A stretch of 64,000 nt of DNA from Roseovarius sp. SCSIO 43702 (GTDB taxonomy: Bacteria > Pseudomonadota > Alphaproteobacteria > Rhodobacterales > Rhodobacteraceae): positions 456,501-520,500 of the forward strand of contig NZ_CP080623.1 in NCBI RefSeq assembly GCF_019599045.1. The letters run 5' to 3'. Each line of letters opens with the position of its first letter. Position 1 is the first letter of the stretch. This document shows, one piece after another, positions 27,687 through 37,456 of this stretch. Made by a program: the position numbers and the translations under genes. The notes under the pieces were generated by a model that did no database searches, was not told the DNA's origin, and was given only the letters and a program-made list of their open reading frames with translations.

Positions 27687-29054
27687 ATGGGGGGAAAGGG
27701 GGCAGCGGCGCTCGTGCTGACGCTCTGGGCCGGCGCGGTCCGGGCACACGCGTCGGAGCAGGGCTTCGTCCTGCTTTTGCCCACCGACATCTATATCGGC
27801 GCGGGCGTGCTCAGCGTGGCGCTCACGCTGCTGCTGCTGGCCGTGCTGCCCGAGGGGCTGAGCCACGCGCTTTTTCGACCGCTCGGTCTCTGGCCGCGAC
27901 CGCGGCCGCGCGTCGGGCACGTCACGAGCCTTGCCACCGCCGCCGTGCTGGTCTGGCTGGTGCTGACGGGACTTTCGGGGTCGCGCGATCCGCTGGTCAA
28001 TCCGCTGCCGCTCACGATCTGGGTGGTGTGGTGGATCACGCTCGTCTCGGTGCAGGGGCTTTTCGGGAATGTCTGGCGCTGGCTCGACCCGTGGGTCGGT
28101 CCCGCCGCCCTGATGGCGGCGATGACGGGGGAGCGCGCGCCGCTGCGCTATCCCCGCCGTCTTGGCCATCTGCCCGCGCTCGCCGGGTTCCTGGCGTTCG
28201 GCGCCTTCCTGCTGGCCGATCCCGCGCCCGCCGATCCCGCGCGGCTTGCCTGGGTGGTCGGGGCCTACTGGCTGGCCAATCTCGGGGCGTTGATGCTTTT
28301 CGGACCCGCATGGCTCGTCCGGGCCGAGTTCGTGACCGTGCTGATGCGCGCCTACGGGCGGATGGCTCTTTTCGGCCGCACGCGGGGCCGCGTGGCCGTG
28401 GGCCTGCCCGGCTGGCAGGTCCTCCGCGCGGCCCGGCCCGTGCCCTTGGGCCTCGCGCTCTTCATACTGCTCCTTCTGGGTGCCGGAAGCTTCGACGGGC
28501 TCAACGAGACCTTCTGGTGGCTGGGGATGATCGACGTGAACCCGCTCGAGTTTCCCGGGCGTTCGGCGGTGATGCGCTCGACGCTGGCGGGGCTTCTGGT
28601 GTCGAACCTGGGTCTCGTCGCCGTCTTCGCGGTGACGCTCTGGCTCGGGCTTCGCATCGCGGGTGGCGGAGTGCCGCTTGGCCGGGCGCTGCGGGTCTTC
28701 GCACCGTCGATCCTGCCCATCGCGCTGGCCTACCACATCGCGCATTACCTCACGAGCTTCCTTGTCGACGGGCAGTATGTCCTTTCGCTCGTGTCCCGTG
28801 CGCTGGGTGGCGAGGGGCTGCGCGTGACGGCGGGGTTTCTCAACACGCCGGGGCCGGTGAAGATGATCTGGCTCACCCAGGCGGGAGTCGTCGTGGCGGG
28901 CCACGTCATCGCGATCCTGATCGCCCACGCCCTTGCGCTCGGGCTTCTGGGCGGCACGCGCCGCGCGGTACTGAGCCAGCTTCCGCTGGCGCTTTTCATG
29001 GTGGGCTACACCTTCTTCGGCCTCTGGCTCCTGGCCAGCCCGCGCGGGATGTGA
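27687..29054 (+). CDS. Polytopic membrane protein, fenitrothion-hydrolase-like family
   Basis: A 455-residue protein with a signal-like first helix ending at HASEQG and about ten further membrane helices. Conserved-looking polar residues in helices include IWVVWWITLVSVQGLFGNVWRWLDPW near residue 112 and YHIAHYLTSFLVDGQYVLSLVSR near 355, the latter His-rich. I recall similar proteins labelled fenitrothion hydrolase after a Burkholderia protein, but function is essentially unknown. It is the first gene of the plus-strand run, 75 bases before the ABC binding-protein gene. It could be a channel or an enzyme for the imported substrate. Confidence 0.7.
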   Translation: MGGKGAAALVLTLWAGAVRAHASEQGFVLLLPTDIYIGAGVLSVALTLLLLAVLPEGLSHALFRPLGLWPRPRPRVGHVTSLATAAVLVWLVLTGLSGSRDPLVNPLPLTIWVVWWITLVSVQGLFGNVWRWLDPWVGPAALMAAMTGERAPLRYPRRLGHLPALAGFLAFGAFLLADPAPADPARLAWVVGAYWLANLGALMLFGPAWLVRAEFVTVLMRAYGRMALFGRTRGRVAVGLPGWQVLRAARPVPLGLALFILLLLGAGSFDGLNETFWWLGMIDVNPLEFPGRSAVMRSTLAGLLVSNLGLVAVFAVTLWLGLRIAGGGVPLGRALRVFAPSILPIALAYHIAHYLTSFLVDGQYVLSLVSRALGGEGLRVTAGFLNTPGPVKMIWLTQAGVVVAGHVIAILIAHALALGLLGGTRRAVLSQLPLALFMVGYTFFGLWLLASPRGM

Positions 29055-29128
29055 CGCGCCAAAAGACTCGACAAGCGGCCCGTTGCCTCGCAGGATCATG
29101 GCCAGACACGCAGCGGGGAGGCAGCACC

Positions 29129-30415
29129 ATGACCAAGGACATCAAGGGGATCACGCGCCGCGGGGCGCTCGGGACGCTGGCCGCAGGGGCGGGTGCCGCC
29201 GCGTTGCCGATGTGGGCGCGCTATGCGCAGGCGCAGACCTCCGAGCCGATCCGCATCGGGTTCCAGGTGCATCGCACCGGCATCGGCGCGGCCTACGGGC
29301 GCTGGTACGGCCGCACGACCGAGGCGGCGGTGAAGCTCATCAACGACGGTGGCGGGATCAACGGCCGCATGGTCGAGATCGTGGCCGAGGATGACGGCAC
29401 CGACCCCAAGCGGGGCGCCGAGGTGGTCGAGAAATTCGCCAACCAGCACAAGTGCGACGTCGGATACGGCACGCTTTTCTCGCATGTCGTCATCGGCTCC
29501 GCGCCGCGTGCGGGCGAGCTGAAGCTGCCCTATTTCGTGGTGTCCGAGGGGCATCACGTCGCCAGCGGCATGCTCAATCGCTACACGCTTCAGCCCGGCA
29601 TCACCGACGTGAAGAGCCAGGTTCAGGCGATGGCGCCCTATGTGGCCGGGAACCTGGGCAAGAAGGTCACGATGATCTTTCCCGATTTCGCCTTCGGCCA
29701 CGATCACCGCGATTTCTTCACCGAGGCGATCGAGGCGCAGGGTGGCGAGGTGCTGGCCCATATCGCGATCCCGCCGGCCGAGACCTCGTTCACCAAGTAT
29801 TTCCCCAAGATACCGCGCGATACCGAAGTGCTCTATCACGTCATGGTCGGGCCCGCGGTGCTGACATTCGTGAAGGAGCTTGGGGAATTCTTCGGTCCGC
29901 AACGCCCCGAGATGTTCGGCTTCATCGACAGTCTCGAGGCGGTCGACCTCGCGAGTCCCGGCCTCGAATATCTGGAGGGCACCTACATGTGGGAGGGCAA
30001 CCCGCGCCACGCGCAGGCCGATCAGTCAGAGCATGACAAGTTCTACCGCGAGGCGGTGGGCGTCGACGAACGCGGCGCCTCGGTCTCGGACCCCACCGAT
30101 GTCTCGACCTATGCCCACATGTTCGGCTGCTGGGAAACGCTCCACGTCATCAAGGCCGGGATGGAGGCCGCCGACTACCAGGGGCCCGATGATCGTGCCG
30201 CGCTGATCGAGGCGGTCGAGGCGATGACCGACATGCCCGAAAGCCGCGAGCATCCGCAAGGCGCCAAGCGCTTCAACGGGAAGACCCACCAGGTCTTCGG
30301 CCACCAGTATATCAGCCGCGTGGGCGAAGGCGGCACGCTCGAGAAGGTGCATACCACGTCGATCGAGGATACGCTCTATCCCGACGAGGTGGACTACACG
30401 ACCCAGAGCTTCTGA
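29129..30415 (+). CDS. ABC transporter substrate-binding protein (branched-chain amino acid type)
   Basis: A 428-residue periplasmic binding protein of the LivJ/type I fold. The N-terminus is a Tat signal with twin Arg (ITRRGALG) and cleavage near AQAQ at about residue 35. The mature part starts IRIGFQVHRTGIGAAYG and contains NDGGGINGR and VEIVAEDDGTDPKRGAE. Amide- and urea-type compounds are common ligands in this group; the ligand here is unknown. ATG 29129 has GGGGAGG eight bases upstream. It heads a five-gene importer. Confidence 0.87.
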   Translation: MTKDIKGITRRGALGTLAAGAGAAALPMWARYAQAQTSEPIRIGFQVHRTGIGAAYGRWYGRTTEAAVKLINDGGGINGRMVEIVAEDDGTDPKRGAEVVEKFANQHKCDVGYGTLFSHVVIGSAPRAGELKLPYFVVSEGHHVASGMLNRYTLQPGITDVKSQVQAMAPYVAGNLGKKVTMIFPDFAFGHDHRDFFTEAIEAQGGEVLAHIAIPPAETSFTKYFPKIPRDTEVLYHVMVGPAVLTFVKELGEFFGPQRPEMFGFIDSLEAVDLASPGLEYLEGTYMWEGNPRHAQADQSEHDKFYREAVGVDERGASVSDPTDVSTYAHMFGCWETLHVIKAGMEAADYQGPDDRAALIEAVEAMTDMPESREHPQGAKRFNGKTHQVFGHQYISRVGEGGTLEKVHTTSIEDTLYPDEVDYTTQSF

Positions 30416-30545
30416 GACGTGGCCGCGTCGCGAACCGGTGCTCCACGGCAGGACGCGAGGCGCTTGATGTGCGGTCGTCCTCTCGGGCACCCCCGACACC
30501 CGGCGATGCGGCCGCGCAAGACCCCCGACAGGTAAGCGAGACGCG

Positions 30546-31472
30546 ATGGATCTTGGCCCCTATCTCCTGCTGGCGACGCTCGAAGGCTCGGTCACCGCGG
30601 CGGTACTCGCGCTCACGGCGGTGGGGCTGAGCCTCGTCTTCGGCGTGATGCGGGTCGTCAACATCGCGCATGGCGAGTTCTTCATGCTGGGCGCCGTGAT
30701 CGCCTGGGTGCTGACCCAGTGGATCGCGGCCCATCCGGCCATCGGCTTCGCGGTGGCGCTCCTGGTGGCGCCGGTGCTGGTGGGGGCGATCGCGGTGGCG
30801 GCGGACGTGACCATCCTCAAGCGGCTCGATTACGACCCCGAGCGGACCATCGTGGCCACGATCGGCCTGCTCTACATCATCCAGCAGGTCACGCTCATGA
30901 CCTACGGTCCCGAGGCGCGGCCGGTCGAGCCGCCGTTCAACAGCCGCCTCGCGATCCCGTGGGTCCAGTGGGGCGAGGACGGCCTTGCGATGTATTGGCC
31001 CTGGGGGCTCAGCACGACGAGCTACAAGCTTGCCGTGATCGGTGCCGCGGCCGCGATCCTGTGCGGTGTCTGGGCGATGATGACACGGACGCGCGTCGGC
31101 CTCGTCATGCGCGCGACGCAGGCGGACCGGGACATGGCGCTCGCTTTCGGCATCCCGGTCGAGCGGGTCTACGCGATGGTCTTCGGCATCGGCGCGGGGC
31201 TTGCCGCGATGGCCGCCGTGCTGATCGTGCCCATCCAGCAGGCGCATTACCTGATGGGCGCCGATCCGCTTCTGCTGAGCTTCATCGTCGTGATCATCGG
31301 CGGCCTCGGAAGCCTGCCGGGCACGGTGGTCGCGGCGATCCTCATCGGGCTCTCGGACGGAATCATCTCGGTCTTCTTCTCGCCCACGCTGGCCAAGATC
31401 CTCGCCACGCTTCTCGTGGGCCTCGTCCTCGTCTTCCGGCCCCAGGGCCTTTTCGGGACGCGCGGCGCATGA
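30546..31472 (+). CDS. livH: Branched-chain-type ABC transporter permease (LivH family)
   Basis: A 308-residue inner-membrane permease of the LivH type with eight to nine helices. The family segments GLSLVFGVMRVVNIAHGEFFMLGA (starting near residue 24) and GGLGSLPGTVVAAILIG (near 257) are present. It starts 130 bases after the binding-protein gene and its stop overlaps the livM start by four bases. It pairs with LivM to form the channel. Confidence 0.88.
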   Translation: MDLGPYLLLATLEGSVTAAVLALTAVGLSLVFGVMRVVNIAHGEFFMLGAVIAWVLTQWIAAHPAIGFAVALLVAPVLVGAIAVAADVTILKRLDYDPERTIVATIGLLYIIQQVTLMTYGPEARPVEPPFNSRLAIPWVQWGEDGLAMYWPWGLSTTSYKLAVIGAAAAILCGVWAMMTRTRVGLVMRATQADRDMALAFGIPVERVYAMVFGIGAGLAAMAAVLIVPIQQAHYLMGADPLLLSFIVVIIGGLGSLPGTVVAAILIGLSDGIISVFFSPTLAKILATLLVGLVLVFRPQGLFGTRGA

Positions 31473-32413
31473 GCGTGACGGGACGGTCGTGGGCGCTGCA
31501 CCTGGGGCTGCTGGCGGTGCTTTTCGCGCTGCAGTTCGTGCTGCCCGCCTATCACCACGGAAACCTTGCGCGGATCATGGTGCTGGCGTCCTACGCGATC
31601 GGCTACAACATCCTGTTCGGCTATACCGGGCTTCTGAGCCTCGGACATGCGCTCTTCTTCGCGGCGGGCATGTATGGCATGGGGCTCGGCGTCACCCATG
31701 CCGGCCTTTCGCCGGCCATGGCCCTGCTGGCGGGCGTCGTGGCGGGCGCGGCGGTGTCCTTCCTGCTGGCGCTCCTCGCGCTCAGGACATCGGGCGTGGC
31801 CTTCATGATCGTCACGCTCATGTTCGCGCAGGCGGGCTATCTCGCCATCCTCTATTTCGGCACCTGGACGCGGGGGGACGAGGGGTTCATCATCGCGTCC
31901 GCCGACCGCATCCTGTGGGGACTGGACCTGAGCGATCCCACGAACCGCTATTTCGCCGCGTTCGCCCTTTTCGCGGTCTGCCTCGTCATCTCGCTCAGGC
32001 TCGTGCGGCGACCTTTCGGGCGCACGCTCATCGCGATCCGCGAGAACGAGGAACGGGTGCGGATGCTGGGCTACGACACCTACGCGCACAAGCTCGGGGC
32101 GATGGTGATCTCGGGCACGATCTCGGCGGCGGCGGGTGCGGCCTACGGCATTCTCTTCGGCTATGTCGGTGCCAGTTTCGCGGCGGTCCCGCACTCGATC
32201 CTGCCCCTGCTCTACGTGCTTCTCGGGGGTGCGGGCACGATCCTCGGGCCCTTCGTCGGCGCGCTGTTCATGTTCTACCTGATCGACCTCGCCTCGGGGA
32301 TCACCACGGCGCACATGCTGATCGCCGGCGTGGCGCTCGTCCTGCTGACGCTCTTCGCGCCGCAGGGCCTGATGGGCGAATTGCGCCGCCGCCTGTGGCG
32401 AGGGCTGCCATGA
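31469..32413 (+). CDS. livM: Branched-chain-type ABC transporter permease (LivM family)
   Basis: A 314-residue LivM-type permease with about ten helices. It carries GYNILFGYTGLLSLGHALFFAAGMYG near residue 44, IRENEERVRMLGYD near 188 (the cytoplasmic coupling loop) and VLLGGAGTILGPFVGA near 250. ATG 31469 overlaps the livH stop; the stop overlaps the livG start as ATGA. Confidence 0.88.
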   Translation: MSVTGRSWALHLGLLAVLFALQFVLPAYHHGNLARIMVLASYAIGYNILFGYTGLLSLGHALFFAAGMYGMGLGVTHAGLSPAMALLAGVVAGAAVSFLLALLALRTSGVAFMIVTLMFAQAGYLAILYFGTWTRGDEGFIIASADRILWGLDLSDPTNRYFAAFALFAVCLVISLRLVRRPFGRTLIAIRENEERVRMLGYDTYAHKLGAMVISGTISAAAGAAYGILFGYVGASFAAVPHSILPLLYVLLGGAGTILGPFVGALFMFYLIDLASGITTAHMLIAGVALVLLTLFAPQGLMGELRRRLWRGLP

Positions 32414-33117
32414 GCATTCTCGCCGCGGAGGGTCTGACCAAGCGGTTCGGCGGCCTCACGGCGGTCGAGGACGTGAGCTTCGAGGTGCCGCGCGGCGAGG
32501 TGCGCGCGCTCATCGGGCCCAACGGTGCGGGCAAGACCACCCTCGTCGGCATGATCTCGGGCCGGATCGAGCCCAGCGCCGGCCGCGTCACCTTCGACGG
32601 GCGCGACATCACGCGGCTCCCGGCGCACAAGCGGATCATGGCGGGCATGGCCTACACGTTCCAGATCACCTCGGTCTTCACCGGCCTTTCGGTGCGCGAG
32701 AACGTGGCGCTGGCCGCGCGCCGGCACCTGCGCCACGACGAGACGGCGCAGGCCGTGGAGAACGCGCTGGCGCGGGTGGGCCTCGCCGACCGGATCGACC
32801 AGGAAGCAGGCGATCTGAGCTATGGGCACCAGCGCCTTCTCGAGATCGCGATGGGCCTCGTGCAGCGCCCGCGCCTCTTGATCCTCGATGAACCGACGCA
32901 GGGCCTTTCGGATGGCGAGATCGAGGGGTTCAAGGCGCTTGTGCGCGAGCTGGCGGGCGACACCACCATCCTGCTCATCGAGCACAACATGAGCGTCGTG
33001 ATGGAGGTGGCCGACCGCGTGACGGTGCTCAATTTCGGAGAAGTCCTCGCCCATGGCACGCCGGACGAGATCCACCACAACGCGGACGTGCAGGCCGCCT
33101 ACCTGGGAACGGGGTGA
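32410..33117 (+). CDS. livG: ABC transporter ATP-binding protein (LivG family)
   Basis: A 235-residue ATPase. Walker A GPNGAGKTT lies near residue 38, Q-loop FQITSVF near 84, signature LSYGHQRLLEIAMGL near 140 (variant of LSGGQ), Walker B LLILDEPTQGL near 160 and the switch His in LLIEHNMSVV near 193. It is one of the two ATPases of the importer, with LivF. Confidence 0.88.
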   Translation: MSILAAEGLTKRFGGLTAVEDVSFEVPRGEVRALIGPNGAGKTTLVGMISGRIEPSAGRVTFDGRDITRLPAHKRIMAGMAYTFQITSVFTGLSVRENVALAARRHLRHDETAQAVENALARVGLADRIDQEAGDLSYGHQRLLEIAMGLVQRPRLLILDEPTQGLSDGEIEGFKALVRELAGDTTILLIEHNMSVVMEVADRVTVLNFGEVLAHGTPDEIHHNADVQAAYLGTG

Positions 33118-33121
33118 CGCG

Positions 33122-33817
33122 ATGCTGAGGCTCGAGGAGGTCAATGCCGGATACGGACGCGCGCAGGTGCTGCGCGACCTCTCGCTCGACGTTCAGGCGG
33201 GCGAGATCGTCTGCCTTCTGGGCCGCAACGGGGCGGGCAAGACCACGACGATGAAGACGATCATGGGGCTTCTGCCGCTCATGTCCGGGCGCGTCCTGCT
33301 TGGCGGCGAGGAGTTGAGCGCGCTGCCCGCGCACGAGGTGCCGAAGCGCGGCATCGGCTACATCCCGCAGGGGCGGCGGCTTTTCACCGGGCTCACCGTC
33401 GCACAGAATCTCGAGATCGGGCTTGCAGCGCGGCGTAGCGGGCCGGAGGTGCGCGACGAGGTGCTGGGCCTTTTCCCGCGCCTGCGCGAGCGCCTGAACC
33501 AGCGCGCCGAGACGCTTTCGGGCGGCGAGCAGCAGATGCTCGCGACGGCGCGGGCGCTCTGCCTGCAGCCCCGCGCCCTGTTGCTCGACGAGCCCACCGA
33601 AGGGTTGCAGCCGTCGATGATCGAGGCGATCCGCCAGGTGATCGTGCGGATGCGCGACCAGGGCGTCGCGATCCTCCTGGTCGAACAGCGGGTCGATGCC
33701 GTCCTTTCGGTCGCCGATCGCGTGGCCTTCATCGAAAACGGCCGCAACGGCGAGGTGATGGCGGCGGATGTGCTTCGCGCCGATCATTCCATCGTCGACC
33801 GCTACGTGGGGGTCTGA
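33122..33817 (+). CDS. livF: ABC transporter ATP-binding protein (LivF family)
   Basis: A 231-residue ATPase. Walker A GRNGAGKTTT lies near residue 36, Q-loop YIPQGRRLF near 84, signature LSGGEQQMLATARAL near 133 and Walker B LLLDEPTEGL near 158; the switch position reads VEQRVD. It starts four bases after livG and ends the importer set; the hydroxylase genes follow after 109 bases. Confidence 0.88.
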   Translation: MLRLEEVNAGYGRAQVLRDLSLDVQAGEIVCLLGRNGAGKTTTMKTIMGLLPLMSGRVLLGGEELSALPAHEVPKRGIGYIPQGRRLFTGLTVAQNLEIGLAARRSGPEVRDEVLGLFPRLRERLNQRAETLSGGEQQMLATARALCLQPRALLLDEPTEGLQPSMIEAIRQVIVRMRDQGVAILLVEQRVDAVLSVADRVAFIENGRNGEVMAADVLRADHSIVDRYVGV

Positions 33818-33926
33818 GCGTGGAAGGCGGGCCTTCGCGCCGAGACCAACACGCCCATCCCGCGTTGACAGGACGGGGTGGCCGGGCGCAGGCTTGTGGC
33901 GTGACCGGTCGGGGAGGTGTGATCGG

Positions 33927-34772
33927 GTGTATCTGAGGCCCAAGACGCTGGACGAGGCGCTGCGCCACCTGGGCGAGACCGGCGCGCGCGTGGCGGCGGG
34001 CTGCACCGATCTCTTCCCCGCGGCGCCGGATCGGCGCACGCTCGAAGGTCCGCTCCTTGATGTCACCGCCATCGACGGCATGAAGGGGATCGCCCGCGAG
34101 GGCGAGACGTGGCGCATCGGCGGCGCGACGACATGGCGCGAGATCATCGCCGCGCCCCTGCCGCCCGGTTTCACCATGTTGAAGGAGGCGGCGCGGGAGG
34201 TCGGCTCGACCCAGATACAGGCCGCGGGAACCATCGCGGGCAATCTCTGCAACGCCTCGCCCGCCGCCGACGGGGTGCCATGCCTCATGGCGCTCGACGC
34301 GTCGGTGCGGCTGCAGTCGCTGCGCGGGGAACGTGTCCTGTCCCTGGCCGAGTTCCTGACCGGCCCGCGCCGGACCGCGCTGCAATCCGGCGAATTGCTC
34401 GTCTCGGTCGACGTGCCGGCGAAGGGGATCGAGGGACGTTCGCGGTTTCTCAAGCTCGGGGCACGACGCTACCTGGTGATCTCGATCGCCATGGTCGCCG
34501 CGCGGCTGGTGATCGAGGAGGGGCGCATCGCGCGCGCGGCCCTCGCCGTGGGAGCGTGCAGCGCGGTGGCGCGGCGACTGCCCGAGGTCGAGGCGGCGCT
34601 GGCCGGGCATCCCGTGGATCGCCCGCCCGGGATCGACGCCGGTGCGGTGGCCCGCGCGCTGGCCCCCATCGACGACATCCGTGCGGACGCGGCCTATCGC
34701 AACGAGGCGGCGGCCGAGCTTCTGAGGCGCGCGGTGTCGGACCTGCTTTCGGGGCAAGGAGCCGTGGCATGA
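33927..34772 (+). CDS. FAD-binding subunit of xanthine dehydrogenase-family hydroxylase
   Basis: A 281-residue FAD subunit (CoxM/XdhB-type). Residues 1-170 bind FAD, with AAGCTDL near residue 20 and [23 protein letters not shown] near 95, the conserved FAD pyrophosphate segment; a CO-dehydrogenase flavoprotein C-terminal domain follows. It starts at GTG 33927 with GGGGAGG nine bases upstream. It passes electrons from the fused FeS/Mo subunit next door to the final acceptor. A TTGACA at 33865 lies upstream but has no matching -10. Confidence 0.85.
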   Translation: MYLRPKTLDEALRHLGETGARVAAGCTDLFPAAPDRRTLEGPLLDVTAIDGMKGIAREGETWRIGGATTWREIIAAPLPPGFTMLKEAAREVGSTQIQAAGTIAGNLCNASPAADGVPCLMALDASVRLQSLRGERVLSLAEFLTGPRRTALQSGELLVSVDVPAKGIEGRSRFLKLGARRYLVISIAMVAARLVIEEGRIARAALAVGACSAVARRLPEVEAALAGHPVDRPPGIDAGAVARALAPIDDIRADAAYRNEAAAELLRRAVSDLLSGQGAVA

Positions 34773-37456
34773 ACCGGCAGGGAGGTGCGATATCCTTCAC
34801 GCTGAACGGCACCGCGCGCACCTCGCTCGCGGCCCCCGCGCGCCGCCTGTCCGAGGTGCTGCGCGACGAGATGGGCGTGCGTGGCACCAAGGTGGGGTGC
34901 GACGCGGGCGATTGCGGTGCCTGCACCGTGCTTCTGGACGGGACACCGGTCTGTGCCTGCCTGACACCCGTGGCGCAGGTGGCGGGGCGCAGCGTTCGCA
35001 CCGTCGAGGATCTGCGCGACCACCCGCTGCAACGTGCCTTCCTGCGCCACGGCGCCGCGCAATGCGGCATCTGCACGCCGGGGATGCTCATGGCCGCGGT
35101 CGACCTGTTGGAGCGGACCGCGACGCCCACCCGCGGCGAGGTCGAGGAGGCGCTGGGCGGCGTTCTCTGCCGCTGCACCGGCTATGCCAAGATCATCGAC
35201 GCGGTGATGGACGTGGGCGGCGATGGAACCGCACCACGCCCCGAGGCGGGCGCGGCCGTGGGCGCTGGGATAGAGCGGCTGGACGGGCTGCCGAAGGTCG
35301 AGGGAACCGAGATCTACGGTGCGGACCACGTGCCCGAGGGCGCGCTTCTTGTCCGCGCGGTGCGCGCACCGGATGCGCCGATGGCCTTTTCATTCGGGGA
35401 TATGGCGGCCTATGGCGCGCGCCACGGCATACACGTCTTCACCGCCGCCGACATACCGGGCGAGAACCGCTTCGGCGTCATCCCCCCTTTCGCCGATCAA
35501 CCGGCCCTGGCCGAACGGCACGCGCGGCTGCGCGGAGAGGCCGTCGCGCTCGTCGCCGGGCCGCCGGAGGTGATCGAGGCGCTGGACCTCGCGGAGTTTC
35601 CCGTGACGTGGGAGACGCTGCCTGACCGGCCAGTGCACGAAAGCCGCCCCGACGATGTGCTCATTACCGGCCGCGTGGTGCGGGGCGAGGCCGAGACCGC
35701 GCTGGGCATGTCGGCCCACGTGGTCGAAGGCAGCATGGAGACGCCCTATATCGAGCACGCCTATATCGAGCCGGAGGCGGGTGCCGCGTGGATGGACGGT
35801 GAATGCCTCGTCATCCAGGCCTGCACGCAGGCGCCCGTGATGGACCGGGACGACACCGCGAAGGTTCTGGGCCTGCCGCCCGAGCGCGTGCGCATCATTC
35901 CCGCGGCGGCGGGCGGGGGCTTCGGGTCCAAGCTCGACCTGTCGCTGCAACCGCTCATCGGGCTCGTGACACTGAGAACCGGCCAGCCGGCGCGCATGGT
36001 CTACACGCGCGGCGAATCCATGGCCTCGACCACCAAGCGGCATCCCGCGCGGATGACCGCGCGGATCGGCGCGGATGCCGAGGGGCGGTTGACCGGCATG
36101 GTCTTCGATGGCGATTTCAATACGGGTGCGTATGCAAGCTGGGGGCCGACCGTCGCGGGCCGGGTGCCGGTGCACGCGTCCGGCCCCTACTACATGCCCG
36201 CCTACAGGGCCCACGCCCGCGCCATCCACACGCATCAGGCCAGTTCCGGCGCGTTCCGCGGCTTCGGCGTGCCGCAGGCCGCGATCATGCAGGAGACGCT
36301 CTTCGACACGCTGGCGGAGCGGTTGGGGATGGACCGGCTGGCCTTTCGGCGGCTCAACGCCTTGACCGACGGGCAGGAAACGCCCTGCGGGCAGGAATTG
36401 CGGGGCGTCGGCATCGCCGCCTGCCTCGACGCGCTCGAGGTCCCGTGGCAGGCGGCGCTGACCCGCGCCGAGGCTGCCAACCGCGCGCCGGGGCCATTGC
36501 GCCACGGGGTCGGTGTCGCGTCCTGCTGGTACGGGTGCGGCAACACGGCACTGCCGAACCCTTCGACCGTGCGGCTGGGCCTCACCGGGGAGGGGGAGTT
36601 GATCCTCCACCAGGGCGCGACGGATATCGGGCAGGGCTCGAATACCGTCATCACCCAGATCTGCGCCGACGCGCTGGGATTGCCGGTGTCGCAGTTCCGA
36701 CTTATCGGTCCCGACACCGCCCGAACGCCGGACTGCGGCAAGACCTCGGCCTCGCGCCAGACCTACGTGACCGGGAAGGCGGCGATGCTGGCGGGTCAGG
36801 CGCTCCGCGCGGCGATCCTCAAGCGTGCCAACATGGGCGACGGGGCGACCATGTCGCTCGACGGCGCGGTCCTGACCCTGACCGAGAATGGCCGGACGCA
36901 GCGCATCGCGTTGACGGACCTGCCCCGGGACGCGCATGGCTATGTCCTGCGCGGTGAAGAGACCTACGATCCGCCCACCACGCCGCTCGACGAAGACGGG
37001 CAGGGGGTGCCTTATGCCGTCTACGGCTACGGCGCGCAGGTGGCCGAGGTGGCGGTCGATACCGCGCTCGGCACGACGCGCGTCACCCGGATGACCGCCG
37101 CGCATGACCTCGGTCGCGTCATCAACCCGGTGCTGGCCGAGGGGCAGGTGCAGGGCGGCATCGCGCAGGGGCTTGGCCTTGCGCTCATGGAGGAATTCAT
37201 TCCCGGCCGCACCGAGAACCTGCATGACTACCTCATCCCCACCACCGGCGACATGCCGGAGATCGAGACGATCTTCGTCGAGGTGCCCGACCCGGAGGGG
37301 CCGATGGGCGCGAAGGGGCTGGGCGAACATGTGCTGATCCCTACCGCGCCCGCCATCCTCAACGCGATCCGCCACGCGACCGGCGCGCTGGTGACGCGGC
37401 TGCCGGCCCTGCCGCACCGCGTCCTCGCCGCCATGCGGGAGGCGCGTGATGGCTGA
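34769..37456 (+). CDS. Fused [2Fe-2S]/molybdopterin subunit of xanthine dehydrogenase-family hydroxylase
   Basis: An 895-residue fusion. Residues 1-160 are a CoxS-type domain with two [2Fe-2S] clusters (CDAGDCGAC with a later CAC, then CGICTPG and CRCTG). The rest is the molybdenum-cofactor part, with AGGGFGSK near residue 388, [11 protein letters not shown] near 492, [11 protein letters not shown] near 615 and the catalytic Glu in GAKGLGEH near 850. Domain order resembles Desulfovibrio aldehyde oxidoreductase rather than two-subunit XDH. It should add a hydroxyl group from water to a C-H beside a ring nitrogen, or oxidise an aldehyde; the ABC/Hnr context favours a heterocycle. ATGA overlap with the FAD subunit gene. 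Confidence 0.87.
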   Translation: MNRQGGAISFTLNGTARTSLAAPARRLSEVLRDEMGVRGTKVGCDAGDCGACTVLLDGTPVCACLTPVAQVAGRSVRTVEDLRDHPLQRAFLRHGAAQCGICTPGMLMAAVDLLERTATPTRGEVEEALGGVLCRCTGYAKIIDAVMDVGGDGTAPRPEAGAAVGAGIERLDGLPKVEGTEIYGADHVPEGALLVRAVRAPDAPMAFSFGDMAAYGARHGIHVFTAADIPGENRFGVIPPFADQPALAERHARLRGEAVALVAGPPEVIEALDLAEFPVTWETLPDRPVHESRPDDVLITGRVVRGEAETALGMSAHVVEGSMETPYIEHAYIEPEAGAAWMDGECLVIQACTQAPVMDRDDTAKVLGLPPERVRIIPAAAGGGFGSKLDLSLQPLIGLVTLRTGQPARMVYTRGESMASTTKRHPARMTARIGADAEGRLTGMVFDGDFNTGAYASWGPTVAGRVPVHASGPYYMPAYRAHARAIHTHQASSGAFRGFGVPQAAIMQETLFDTLAERLGMDRLAFRRLNALTDGQETPCGQELRGVGIAACLDALEVPWQAALTRAEAANRAPGPLRHGVGVASCWYGCGNTALPNPSTVRLGLTGEGELILHQGATDIGQGSNTVITQICADALGLPVSQFRLIGPDTARTPDCGKTSASRQTYVTGKAAMLAGQALRAAILKRANMGDGATMSLDGAVLTLTENGRTQRIALTDLPRDAHGYVLRGEETYDPPTTPLDEDGQGVPYAVYGYGAQVAEVAVDTALGTTRVTRMTAAHDLGRVINPVLAEGQVQGGIAQGLGLALMEEFIPGRTENLHDYLIPTTGDMPEIETIFVEVPDPEGPMGAKGLGEHVLIPTAPAILNAIRHATGALVTRLPALPHRVLAAMREARDG

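Noticed and set aside
33865..33870. Perfect TTGACA before the FAD-subunit gene, possible internal promoter
   Set aside because: At spacings of 16-18 bases there is only GC-rich sequence and no acceptable -10, so I do not call a promoter.
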